Below, piece after piece: positions 36,364 to 44,100 of a stretch of DNA of 64,000 bases (position 1 is its first letter; each line of letters opens with the position of its first letter). A model generated the notes under the pieces. The model made no database searches. It had not been told where the DNA came from and saw nothing but the letters and a program-made list of their open reading frames with translations. The DNA comes from Sphingobacterium bambusae (GTDB lineage: Bacteria; Bacteroidota; Bacteroidia; Sphingobacteriales; Sphingobacteriaceae). Where the stretch lies: NCBI RefSeq assembly GCF_033955345.1, contig NZ_CP138332.1, positions 2,418,001 to 2,482,000 on the forward strand. Direction: 5' to 3'. The position numbers were made by a program, and so were the translations under genes.

Positions 36364-37239
36364 TTACTGTTGTAGGTTTAACGTGATCGGCAATGTGTAG
36401 GCTACACGAACCGGACGACCGTTCTGAATACCCGGCTTCCATTTTTTCGCTTTCTTCAACACATTTACCGCAGCTTGACCTGTACCGTAGGACAAATCCT
36501 TCACCACCTTCACATCAGTTAAGCTACCATCACGCTCAACAACGAAAGAAACAACAACTTGCCCTTTCACGCCGGCATCGATAGCTCCTTGAGGATAGGT
36601 ATAGTTATCACCTACCCACTTACGGAATGCGGCTAAACCACCAATTGGCTCTGGATTTACCTCTACTGCAGTAAAGATCTTATTTGACGACTCTCCGTCA
36701 GGATCACCAGTTGCGCTACCTGTAATTTGACCTTCAACTTTTTTAGGACCAAACTCACCAGTAGGTACACCTGCTGCGCCTTTTGTACCTTTCAAGGTAA
36801 TACGGGCTGGAGTCTTATTTTCTTTTTTGATTTCCTCTTGGGAAACAACCTCTTCCTTCACTTGATTCTGAGGCACCACTTTAGGCTCAGGGAAACGCAC
36901 CAAATCTTCTGCTGGTGGCTCCTGCGCGATACGTTGAGGTGGCTCTTCCTCCTGCGGAAGTGGTTCTTCTTCTTCTTCCGGCTCTGGAATATCCAAATCT
37001 TCTAGCGTTACCTCTGTGATTACCGGAGCTTCTTGCACAGGCTTATCTGGGAACACTTTGATGTTGAACATTTTTGGAGCACTCAAAACAAGAACGGTTG
37101 CGGTAATCGCGAGTAGACCAATATTAGTAGCCTTCGGCGCGTATTTGCGCAAGTCGTAGGCACCATATTCTCTATTTCTATTCGCAAAAACGACATCAAG
37201 CCATTCTTTTTTGAATATATCTAATTTAGAACCAAACAT
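36364..37239 (-). CDS. tonB: Energy transducer TonB
   Basis: Links the ExbB/ExbD motor to outer-membrane receptors. The 291-residue protein has a cytoplasmic start (about 40 residues), one membrane helix at about 40-57, and a Glu/Pro-rich periplasmic spacer (about 80-130). The C-terminal TonB fold (about 195-290) contains VSFVVERDGSLTDVKVVKDL and WKPGIQNGRPVRVAYTLPI. The long N-terminal cytoplasmic part and the acidic spacer are typical of Bacteroidota TonB proteins rather than the Lys-Pro spacer of E. coli. It follows exbD by 19 bp. Confidence 0.93.
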   Translation of the reverse strand: MFGSKLDIFKKEWLDVVFANRNREYGAYDLRKYAPKATNIGLLAITATVLVLSAPKMFNIKVFPDKPVQEAPVITEVTLEDLDIPEPEEEEEPLPQEEEPPQRIAQEPPAEDLVRFPEPKVVPQNQVKEEVVSQEEIKKENKTPARITLKGTKGAAGVPTGEFGPKKVEGQITGSATGDPDGESSNKIFTAVEVNPEPIGGLAAFRKWVGDNYTYPQGAIDAGVKGQVVVSFVVERDGSLTDVKVVKDLSYGTGQAAVNVLKKAKKWKPGIQNGRPVRVAYTLPITLNLQQ

Positions 37240-37258
37240 ATCTTAATTAATTATGCGA

Positions 37259-37810
37259 TTAGTCGTTAAATAGACCGTCGCGTTTTAAAACCTCTATTTC
37301 GTCACCGTTGATCTTTGAAATCATGTAGCGTTTGATGTCTACAATCTTCATCTCATCTAAGATATCGACAAGATTACGTTGTACAGACTTCTCGCTAGGT
37401 CGAATTACCACGATCAAATCTTTACCTCCAGAACGAGCTGGTACTTCTTTTTGCATCTTCAACAACACCTGACGAATACCTTCCTTGCTATAATCTATAG
37501 TTGCCGGCGGGTAGATCGGTTTTGCTAATTGCCCATAGTACCAAGAGATTTTGTTGTCCGATCCTAATAAAAGCGTAATGGAACGGTTGTCGGCAATTTC
37601 CAAATTGTCGTTCACATCCATTTTGTTCTTATCAGGCATAGCAACGTCCATCGCCTGTGGTTTATTGAGTGACGTGGTTAACATGAAAAAGGTAATCAAC
37701 AGGAACGCTAAGTCAACCATGGCGGTCAAATCGACCTTACCACCGGCTTTCTTGGCTCTAACCTTGCCGCCTTTGCCACCTTTACCACTATCTTGATTTA
37801 ATTCTGCCAT
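37259..37810 (-). CDS. exbD: ExbD/TolR biopolymer transport protein, second copy
   Basis: A 183-residue single-pass protein of the proton-driven ExbB-ExbD motor. The membrane helix, at about residues 26-46, starts with KVDLTAMVDLAFLLITFFML and contains the essential proton-carrying Asp in MVDLAF. The periplasmic part follows. It is 20 bp after the other exbD and diverges strongly from it outside the helix, so the pair is an old duplication and probably forms mixed ExbD dimers. Confidence 0.92.
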   Translation of the reverse strand: MAELNQDSGKGGKGGKVRAKKAGGKVDLTAMVDLAFLLITFFMLTTSLNKPQAMDVAMPDKNKMDVNDNLEIADNRSITLLLGSDNKISWYYGQLAKPIYPPATIDYSKEGIRQVLLKMQKEVPARSGGKDLIVVIRPSEKSVQRNLVDILDEMKIVDIKRYMISKINGDEIEVLKRDGLFND

Positions 37811-37830
37811 TTTCTTTTGTAATTATACCC

Positions 37831-38481
37831 TTATTGCTCCGCTCTCAAACCGGTTACAAAACTGAATTTGTTTTGCTTTTGGTTACGTAGGGTTTCAATA
37901 ATTAGATTAACAGTTGGATACTTCTCTTCTGCATCAGCTTTGATTGCAACTTTCATCGGTCCTGGATCAACGAAATCCTTCTCTCCTTCGCGTGAACGGT
38001 TGTATTCAATTGTTGCTTTACGAGCTTCCTGAACCCAAGAGTACAACTCATTCGACGCGGTCTCTGTACTATCTACAGGGATACCTGGTTGAATGCCTTC
38101 TTTACGTTGCTCATTGGCTAGAGAAAGTAATTGACGTAAATTTTTGATTGGCACACCGAACTCATCCAGTTGCTTGAACTTCTCGTAATCTTCCGCAGAA
38201 AAGTTTACACCATATTTCTGCGACATATTTTTCAACGTGATCTCGCGGACAGTTGGGTTCTTAACACCGAAGAAGATCTTGCCACTTGCGACCGAGATAA
38301 CACCTAAGTTATCATCAGGAAGCTTATCGGGCGTAGTCGACTGTGGAGTATCCACAACCAACACTTCTGGCTGGCGAGCCGTTGCCGTTAGTACGAAGAA
38401 TGTAAGAAGCAAGAACGAGACGTCACACATCGCCGTCATGTCGATGGAGGTACTGGCTCTTTTTACTTTTGCTTTACCCAT
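37831..38481 (-). CDS. exbD: ExbD/TolR biopolymer transport protein, first copy
   Basis: A 216-residue ExbD. The helix segment SIDMTAMCDVSFLLLTFFVL (about residues 12-31) holds the essential Asp in MCDVSF. The periplasmic part is longer than in the second copy and ends with a variable region. It lies between exbB (98 bp upstream) and the second exbD. Function as for its paralogue: it couples proton flow to TonB movement. Confidence 0.92.
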   Translation of the reverse strand: MGKAKVKRASTSIDMTAMCDVSFLLLTFFVLTATARQPEVLVVDTPQSTTPDKLPDDNLGVISVASGKIFFGVKNPTVREITLKNMSQKYGVNFSAEDYEKFKQLDEFGVPIKNLRQLLSLANEQRKEGIQPGIPVDSTETASNELYSWVQEARKATIEYNRSREGEKDFVDPGPMKVAIKADAEEKYPTVNLIIETLRNQKQNKFSFVTGLRAEQ

Positions 38482-38579
38482 TTTTCTTTACTTCTTTAAT
38501 TAACAATTCTTATTCCTTTTCTTGATGATGATCTTTCCACACAAATTCCATAAAAGAATTTGAAAAAAATCATTTTTTC

Positions 38580-39410
38580 TTATTTGTGGTTCGCCGCGTA
38601 CGTTTGTACGATAGAGAAACCAGCCTCATCGATAGAATAAGTTAAGTTGTCAATTTTAGCTGTCAAGATGTTGTACATGATGATCGCAAATGTAGAAGTA
38701 GCGATACCTGTTGCTGTGTTAATCAAGGCTTCAGAGATACCATTCGCCAATTTTGCTGAATCTGGAGCACCACCTGTTGCAAGTGCCGAGAAGGCCTTGA
38801 TCATACCTGTTACCGTACCCAATAGACCTGTCAACGTACCGATAGAAACCAACGTAGCAATTACGTTCATGTTTTTCTCCAACATAGGCATTTCCAATGC
38901 TGTTGTTTCTTCGATTTCTTTTTGGATAGCTACAACTGATTTTTCTGCATCTAAACCTGTGTTAGCCGATACGTCTTTGTATTTCAATAAACCAGCTTTA
39001 ACAACGTTTGCAACAGAACCTTTTTGTTTGTCACACTCAGCAATAGCTGAATCGATGTTACCGCCATTGATTAAAGATTGAATTTTTCTAACGAAGTTAC
39101 CTACGTTACCTGTTCCAGCTGCTCTGCTGATAACCAAGAAACGCTCGATAGAGAATACCCATACCATCAAGAATAAACCGATCAAGACAGGTACAATTAC
39201 ACCAGCGTGGTAAACCATACCCAAGTAGTTTCCTGGTTTCGGTTGGTTTTCAGGATTATCTTCAAGGAAATTTGACGGGCTACCCATTACATATGCCCAA
39301 ACAACGTAACCGATGATGAAACAAATGATGATTGCTAAACTCGCAAATAAATTACCTGAATTTCCGCCTTCTGTCTTAGCAGGAGTAGTAGTTTTTGGTG
39401 CGTTTGCCAT
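38580..39410 (-). CDS. exbB: ExbB/TolQ/MotA-type proton channel protein
   Basis: A 276-residue inner-membrane protein that forms the proton channel pentamer around ExbD. Helices lie at about residues 24-43, 69-88, 185-205 and 220-245. The family core is MLEKNMNVIATLVSIGTLTG followed by LLGTVTGMIKAFSALA and the GISEALINTATGIATSTFAI segment, with the conserved small and threonine residues of the pore. It is the first gene of the TonB cluster and has a candidate promoter about 95 bp upstream. Confidence 0.93.
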   Translation of the reverse strand: MANAPKTTTPAKTEGGNSGNLFASLAIIICFIIGYVVWAYVMGSPSNFLEDNPENQPKPGNYLGMVYHAGVIVPVLIGLFLMVWVFSIERFLVISRAAGTGNVGNFVRKIQSLINGGNIDSAIAECDKQKGSVANVVKAGLLKYKDVSANTGLDAEKSVVAIQKEIEETTALEMPMLEKNMNVIATLVSIGTLTGLLGTVTGMIKAFSALATGGAPDSAKLANGISEALINTATGIATSTFAIIMYNILTAKIDNLTYSIDEAGFSIVQTYAANHK

Positions 39411-39505
39411 TTTTTTACTAATTTTTAGATTTTTACTGTTGTTTAATATTAATGTTTAATTCAATTTGTGCAATTTATTGCCACCTATCTTGCCTTTAAG
39501 CAAAA

Positions 39506-39513
39506 CAAATATA
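39506..39513 (-). promoter_or_regulatory. exbB: -7 promoter element of the exbB cluster
   Basis: The minus strand reads TATATTTG, an exact TAnnTTTG match. Transcription would start near 39499, giving a leader of about 90 bases. The distal element is unclear. Confidence 0.45.
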
Positions 39514-39678
39514 CCATTTTGTGTTAAAAATAAAATTTTCTCTGCATTAATTTATACATCTTTCAATGGGCTCCATATTAGATAGACCACCAGCGGGTTC
39601 CTTTCCTTCCTAATTAGGTCATCGCCTCATGCTTTAACGCCGTTTAGGGCGATATATTTTACAATGAAAACTATTTTT

Positions 39679-39692
39679 TTTGGTTTATGCAA
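39679..39692. repeat. 14-bp direct repeat TTTGGTTTATGCAA, copy 1 (copy 2 at 39819-39832)
   Basis: TTTGGTTTATGCAA occurs twice, exactly 140 bp apart, in the gap upstream of exbB. Flanking bases differ, so only the 14-mer is shared. Paired sites for a regulator are one reading; none is known. Confidence 0.6.
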
Positions 39693-39818
39693 ATTAAAAA
39701 ATCATTAACTCCCAAAAATAAGTAAGTGTTCACTCATCGAAAAACAAAGCCACTGAATGTTCTAACATGTTCCAACTAATGTCAAAATATGCCGGTATGT
39801 CGTCAGGGAAGCGTCATA

Positions 39819-39832
39819 TTTGGTTTATGCAA
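39819..39832. repeat. 14-bp direct repeat TTTGGTTTATGCAA, copy 2
   Basis: Second copy, ending 15 bp before the end of the SUI1-like gene. See copy 1 at 39679. Confidence 0.6.
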
Positions 39833-39846
39833 CCGATTGTAAGTGT

Positions 39847-40197
39847 TTATCCGCCAACCAATTTCACCGAATAACCTTCTGCACGAAGCAAATCAAAAAT
39901 CTTATTTTTAAAATCCCCTTGAATTATTATAATTCCATCTTTGGCTGATCCACCCACACCACATTTCTGTTTAAGAAGCTTAGCTAAATCATTTAAGTCA
40001 TCATCCCTTCCAACAAATCCATCCACAATTGTAACAACTTTTCCCTTTCTAGCCTTTTTATCCAAGGAAACTTTCAAACGTTGCTGGTTCGACGGTAGGG
40101 TATCTTGCTCAACAGCGGAATCGGATTCCGTATAGTCGAAGTCGCTCGCTGTGGAATAGACAATACCTTCAAATCGTTGCTTTTTTTGCTTTGCCAT
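39847..40197 (-). CDS. SUI1/eIF1-like translation factor (YciH family)
   Basis: A 116-residue protein whose last 65 residues form the SUI1 fold: VTIVDGFVGRDDDLNDLAKL, KCGVGGSAKDGIIIIQGDF and a closing LLRAEGYSVKLVGG, all typical. The N-terminal 50 residues are polar and probably disordered. The eukaryotic homologue eIF1 checks start-codon choice. E. coli YciH affects initiation in a similar way, but the bacterial role is not settled. It lies 2 bp after the lipid kinase gene and is probably co-transcribed with it. Confidence 0.88.
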   Translation of the reverse strand: MAKQKKQRFEGIVYSTASDFDYTESDSAVEQDTLPSNQQRLKVSLDKKARKGKVVTIVDGFVGRDDDLNDLAKLLKQKCGVGGSAKDGIIIIQGDFKNKIFDLLRAEGYSVKLVGG

Positions 40198-40199
40198 GC

Positions 40200-41078
40200 T
40201 TAACAGATAATTTTTAAAGATTTATGTTTTATGGTAATATCAAGTGTGGTTCCCATTTCTACCGGCTCGCCATCCACGTGTACCGGTCCTTTCTCATCCC
40301 GAACAATACGAATAGATTTACCCGGCAGTATTTCCACGTAATCGGATTGATCTGCGCTTTTTGTAAAAAGGTGGAATACCATTTTAGGCAAGAGGTACAG
40401 GGGAAACTTCTGAACAACGCAAACATCCAAGATACCATCCGTAATGGAGGCCTGTGGGGCGATATAGGCATTATTTCCATATTGCGGCGAATTTGCCACA
40501 CTAATCATAAAAGCTTCCTTTTGATACTTCTTGCCATCAATAATCAAGGTATACGTGCTGGGCTTAAAATTGCTCAGCACATTTACAGCCGAGCGCAAGT
40601 AGCCTATTGGTCCCCGAATATTCTCTGTCGCGAAATGATCACTTACTGAGGCATCAAAGCCCAAACCGGCGATATTGAAAAAATGACGACCGTTGATCTC
40701 CCCCGTATCCACTTCCACGGTTTCAAACCTGTTGATCCGTCGGATGGCTGCCGACTCATTTAAGGGAATACCAAGATACAAGGCCAAGCCGTTTCCAGAT
40801 CCTTCCGGGATAATGCCCAAGGGCATGTCTGTGCCCATGATCGCAGACCCCAGCTCGTTGATCGTACCATCACCCCCCACTGCAACCACCGCATCATAGC
40901 CTTCCTCAATTGCCGCCTTTCCCAATTCAAATGCATGATTGGCGTGGTCGGTAATCTTAAAGGTAGGGTCAAATTTTTCCAGATCAAGGACTTCCAGTAT
41001 CTGTTTATTAAAGGCCGTCTTTTTCTTACCTCCAGATATCGGGTTAACCACAAACAAAATCCGCTTTCGTTTACGCAT
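40200..41078 (-). CDS. Diacylglycerol/lipid kinase family protein (YegS/BmrU type)
   Basis: A 292-residue cytosolic or membrane-associated kinase that phosphorylates a lipid such as diacylglycerol or phosphatidylglycerol. The nucleotide-binding loop is VVAVGGDGTINELG with GGDGT at residues 68-72. GIIPEGSGNGLALYLGI and VDTGEINGRHFFNIAGLGFDA are family blocks, and the C-terminal lobe ends VHVDGEPVEMGTTLDITI. The N-terminal FVVNPISGGKKK is the usual start. It is the first gene of a two-gene unit with the SUI1-like protein, and divergent from metK. Confidence 0.9.
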   Translation of the reverse strand: MRKRKRILFVVNPISGGKKKTAFNKQILEVLDLEKFDPTFKITDHANHAFELGKAAIEEGYDAVVAVGGDGTINELGSAIMGTDMPLGIIPEGSGNGLALYLGIPLNESAAIRRINRFETVEVDTGEINGRHFFNIAGLGFDASVSDHFATENIRGPIGYLRSAVNVLSNFKPSTYTLIIDGKKYQKEAFMISVANSPQYGNNAYIAPQASITDGILDVCVVQKFPLYLLPKMVFHLFTKSADQSDYVEILPGKSIRIVRDEKGPVHVDGEPVEMGTTLDITIKHKSLKIIC

Positions 41079-41275
41079 GTTCTACATTCGATTTTAAGGT
41101 GATAAAGATAAAGATTTGCAAGCATCAATTCATCGTCAGGCCGATTAAAATAACCATAAAAAACTACCCAATTAACATCGACCACAAGCTTTAGGAGGCG
41201 TGATGCACAGCAAGATGTGGCACAGCTTTTACAAAACATTTTCTTTTTCAGCTTTCTTTATCAAGGAAAGGTTTG

Positions 41276-41283
41276 TATTTTTG
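41276..41283 (+). promoter_or_regulatory. metK: -7 promoter element of metK
   Basis: TATTTTTG is an exact TAnnTTTG match. Transcription would start near 41290, seven bases before the first pairing base of the riboswitch-like structure, so the aptamer would open the transcript. Confidence 0.6.
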
Positions 41284-41296
41284 TCTACGAAAAAAA

Positions 41297-41371
41297 TGTG
41301 GACTGATTTGCGTAAGATACCCTGCCGGATATCTTGGGAGATTGCAACCACAGTAAAAAAGTGCTAAAACC
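41297..41371 (+). ncRNA. SAM-II-type riboswitch candidate with an extra hairpin
   Basis: The metK leader carries the conserved SAM-II elements in order. P1 is TGTGG (41297-41301) with CCACA (41348-41352). CTGATTTG follows the 5' strand, ATTGCAA precedes the 3' strand, and GTGCTAAAACC (41361-41371) follows it. The pseudoknot can form between GG at 41336-41337 and CC at 41370-41371, plus GC of ATTGCAA with GC of GTGCT. Unlike the minimal SAM-II, the loop holds an additional hairpin (AAGATACC/GGATATCTT, 41314-41335). SAM-II elements are known in Alphaproteobacteria and Bacteroidota. It would bind S-adenosylmethionine, the metK product, and lower its own expression, probably at translation since no terminator follows. 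Confidence 0.72.
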
Positions 41372-41433
41372 AACAATTCCGTTTTTCCACTTACGTTGCA
41401 CGTCTCTTCCAACGCGATCTTAAAAAACGCTCA

Positions 41434-42687
41434 ATGGCATATTTATTTACTTCAGAGTCGGTGTCAGAAGGGCACCCAGACAAAATTGCAGATCAAATTT
41501 CTGACGCTTTGATCGATAATTTTTTGGCGTGGGATGAAGATTCCCGCGTAGCTATAGAAACACTGGTAACCACAGGACAAGTGGTGCTGGCGGGTGAAGT
41601 GAAATCGAAAATCTACTTAGACGTACAGAAAATAGCACGATCTGTTATTCAAAAAATTGGTTATACAAAATCGGAATACATGTTCGAAGCCAATTCTTGT
41701 GGCGTGTTGTCGGCCATACATGAACAGTCGGCAGAGATCAACCAAGGCGTTGATAGAAAAACAAAGCAGGATCAAGGCGCTGGTGACCAGGGCATCATGT
41801 TTGGTTATGCGAACAACGAGACAGAAAACTATATGCCTTTGGCATTGGATTTAGCACACCGTTTGCTGTTTGAACTCGCCGTTTTACGCCGCGAAAATGC
41901 AGATATCACCTACCTTCGCCCCGATGCGAAATCACAGGTTACATTGGAATATAGTGATGATCATAAACCACTACGCATAGACACCATTGTTATTTCAACA
42001 CAGCATGACGATTTTGCTCCTGAAGCAGCGATGCTCGAAAAGATAACACAGGATGTAAAAAACATTTTGGTACCTAGAGTAAAAGCACAGCTGAAACCAG
42101 AACTTCAAGCGCTGTTCAACGACGACATCAAGTTCCACGTGAACCCCACTGGAAAGTTCGTTATTGGCGGACCACATGGTGACACCGGACTCACTGGACG
42201 CAAGATCATTGTCGATACCTACGGCGGCAAAGGTGCTCACGGTGGTGGAGCTTTTTCAGGAAAGGATCCTTCGAAGGTTGACCGTTCAGCAGCCTACGCA
42301 ACGCGCCATATTGCCAAGAATCTCGTTGCCGCAGGCGTTGCAGATGAAATCTTGGTACAGATTTCTTACGCTATCGGCGTGAAGGATCCTATGGGAATCT
42401 ATGTAAACACCTACGGAACAAGCAAGGTAGGTCTGAGTGATGGCGAGATTTCCAGCAAGATTGCTACAATCTTCGATATGACACCTTATGGTATAGAAAC
42501 ACGCCTTGGATTGCGCAACCCGATTTATTCGGAAACCGCAGCCTATGGTCATATGGGCAGAACACCACAAACCGTGAGTAAAACCTTCGAAAGCTCAACA
42601 GGCGAAACGAAAACCGTCGAGGTAGAACTATTTACTTGGGAAAAACTAGACTACGTGGATAAAATAAAACAAGCATTCTCGCTTTAA
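41434..42687 (+). CDS. metK: S-adenosylmethionine synthetase
   Basis: Makes S-adenosylmethionine from methionine and ATP in the cytoplasm. The 417-residue protein is somewhat longer than the E. coli enzyme. Motifs are [15 protein letters not shown] (residues 11-25, His14 and Lys17), [12 protein letters not shown] (115-126, ATP site) and [19 protein letters not shown] (P-loop-like, around 268-286). [20 protein letters not shown] is the phosphate-binding region. It stands alone behind a SAM-II-like leader and is followed by a strong bidirectional terminator. Confidence 0.98.
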   Translation: MAYLFTSESVSEGHPDKIADQISDALIDNFLAWDEDSRVAIETLVTTGQVVLAGEVKSKIYLDVQKIARSVIQKIGYTKSEYMFEANSCGVLSAIHEQSAEINQGVDRKTKQDQGAGDQGIMFGYANNETENYMPLALDLAHRLLFELAVLRRENADITYLRPDAKSQVTLEYSDDHKPLRIDTIVISTQHDDFAPEAAMLEKITQDVKNILVPRVKAQLKPELQALFNDDIKFHVNPTGKFVIGGPHGDTGLTGRKIIVDTYGGKGAHGGGAFSGKDPSKVDRSAAYATRHIAKNLVAAGVADEILVQISYAIGVKDPMGIYVNTYGTSKVGLSDGEISSKIATIFDMTPYGIETRLGLRNPIYSETAAYGHMGRTPQTVSKTFESSTGETKTVEVELFTWEKLDYVDKIKQAFSL

Positions 42688-42700
42688 TACGACGCGTACC

Positions 42701-42746
42701 ACCATAAAAAAATCCCGTTTCAGATGAAACGGGATTTTTTTATGGT
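42701..42746. terminator. Bidirectional terminator between metK and the DUF58 gene
   Basis: CCATAAAAAAATCCCGTTTC pairs perfectly with its complement around the loop AGAT, and A42701/T42746 adds one more pair, giving 21 bp. A-run and T-run arms make it functional for both convergent genes. Confidence 0.95.
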
Positions 42747-42771
42747 ATAACTTTATGCCTTTTCCTAAATA

Positions 42772-44100
42772 TCAAAGTAATCCTCTAGCTTTAATCTCCA
42801 AGTATTTGTTGATGGCATTTATGGTCAAATCTTCCGGTGCCGTATAGATTGTCTGTATCCCTTGTCGATGCAACTCCTGAATCACCAATCCTTTATCGTA
42901 TACAAACTTCTCGGCAATAATTTGATTATAAACATCAATCACTCGGGGTCCGCTTTCTTTGGACATAGCGACTAGCTCGGTATTTTTAAACACCACCACT
43001 ACCAATATATGCGTTTTCGCTAGCATGCGTAGGTAGGGCATCTGCCTTGCCAAAGCGTCCGTTGTTTCAAAATTGCTGTACAACATCAACAGCGAACGTT
43101 TGTTGATATGCCGGTTGCAGAAAGCATAGAGGTTTCCAAATTCCGATTCCTTAAAATCTGTCTCAATACCATACAGTTTGTCTGATATCAGCCGCATCTG
43201 ATTATTCCGCTTTTCGGCAGGAATATGGTTGCCGATTTCGTTTGAAAAAGTCAACATTCCTGCCCTATCCTGTTTAAGAATCGCCGCGTTGGAGAGCACT
43301 AAAGTCGAGTTAATGGCATAATCCAACAAGGTTAGTCCTTTGAATGGCATGCGCATCACTCTTCCGGTATCGATAATCGAGTAGATAGGCTGTGATTTTT
43401 CCTCTTGGTATTGGTTGATCAACAACTTCTGATGTTTAGCTGTAGCCTTCCAGTTGAGATGCCGAAATTCATCGCCCCTCACATATTCACGAATATGATC
43501 GAACTCCAAGGTAGCCCCAATCTTTCTTACACGTTTTACGCCAAGTTCTACCAAACGATCGGTCGTTGCCAGCAACTGATATTTACGCATCTGGATAAAT
43601 GAGGGATAGCAGGGAATACTTTGTGGTTCTTGTAGCGAAAACTTACGCGCGAAAAACCCCAAATGTTGCACCAAGGCATGGCAGCGATTAAAGGTGTATA
43701 GGCCTCGACTGGTAGGCCTAATATTATAAAGCACACGTTTCTCTTGTCGAGGTTTCAATGGAAAAGCGAAATCGACCTCCCGCAGCTGCAATTGTTCTGG
43801 AAATTCTTCCAACAGACGCAGGCCTATTTTCACAGGATAATAGCTCTGCACTATAATCGACAATTCATTTTCGTCTCCATTCGATAGCTTTTCCGGATAG
43901 TCTCTTATCAGGGCTACTTTCCCTTTTCCGACAAATAGCACGGCAATATCCCACATGCAAAAAGCAAGGAATAGCCAAAACAGCACACTTACCGGCAGCA
44001 GTAAAACTCTTATAAAAAAGGCCAGCACGAAGCAAGTGGCAAGGAAAAGGATGCCATAAAAAAAACGGTTCGTCAGGTATAAGCTCCGAAGAAATTGCAT
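42772..44100 (-). CDS. DUF58 protein with a von Willebrand-like domain
   Basis: A 442-residue membrane-anchored protein. Two hydrophobic segments lie near the N-terminus (about 13-31 and 34-55). The DUF58 core is LEFDHIREYVRGDEFRHLNW then KATAKHQKLLINQYQEEKSQ, followed by a vWA-like start IYSIIDTGR with a partial metal-site motif. DUF58 proteins are almost always encoded beside MoxR ATPases, thought to act on them as a chaperone pair. It is the last gene of the six-gene operon and its start codon overlaps the moxR stop by one base. Confidence 0.9.
   Translation of the reverse strand: MQFLRSLYLTNRFFYGILFLATCFVLAFFIRVLLLPVSVLFWLFLAFCMWDIAVLFVGKGKVALIRDYPEKLSNGDENELSIIVQSYYPVKIGLRLLEEFPEQLQLREVDFAFPLKPRQEKRVLYNIRPTSRGLYTFNRCHALVQHLGFFARKFSLQEPQSIPCYPSFIQMRKYQLLATTDRLVELGVKRVRKIGATLEFDHIREYVRGDEFRHLNWKATAKHQKLLINQYQEEKSQPIYSIIDTGRVMRMPFKGLTLLDYAINSTLVLSNAAILKQDRAGMLTFSNEIGNHIPAEKRNNQMRLISDKLYGIETDFKESEFGNLYAFCNRHINKRSLLMLYSNFETTDALARQMPYLRMLAKTHILVVVVFKNTELVAMSKESGPRVIDVYNQIIAEKFVYDKGLVIQELHRQGIQTIYTAPEDLTINAINKYLEIKARGLL

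Larger units (their letters stand above)
39411..39846. other. Intergenic region upstream of exbB
   Basis: About 435 bases without a plausible gene on either strand. It holds the leader and candidate promoter of exbB and a duplicated 14-mer (39679-39692 and 39819-39832). It also contains short symmetric patches such as ACGCCGTTTAGGGCG and AACATGTT. I found no tRNA-like or known RNA structure. Confidence 0.55.
41079..41433. other. Divergent intergenic region between the lipid kinase and metK
   Basis: About 355 bases. The right-hand part holds the metK promoter and a SAM-II-like leader. The left 200 bases show no gene, RNA or clear promoter for the kinase. Confidence 0.6.

Noticed and set aside
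37259..38481. Duplicated exbD as an assembly artefact
   Set aside because: The copies differ in length and in most of their sequence outside the membrane helix.
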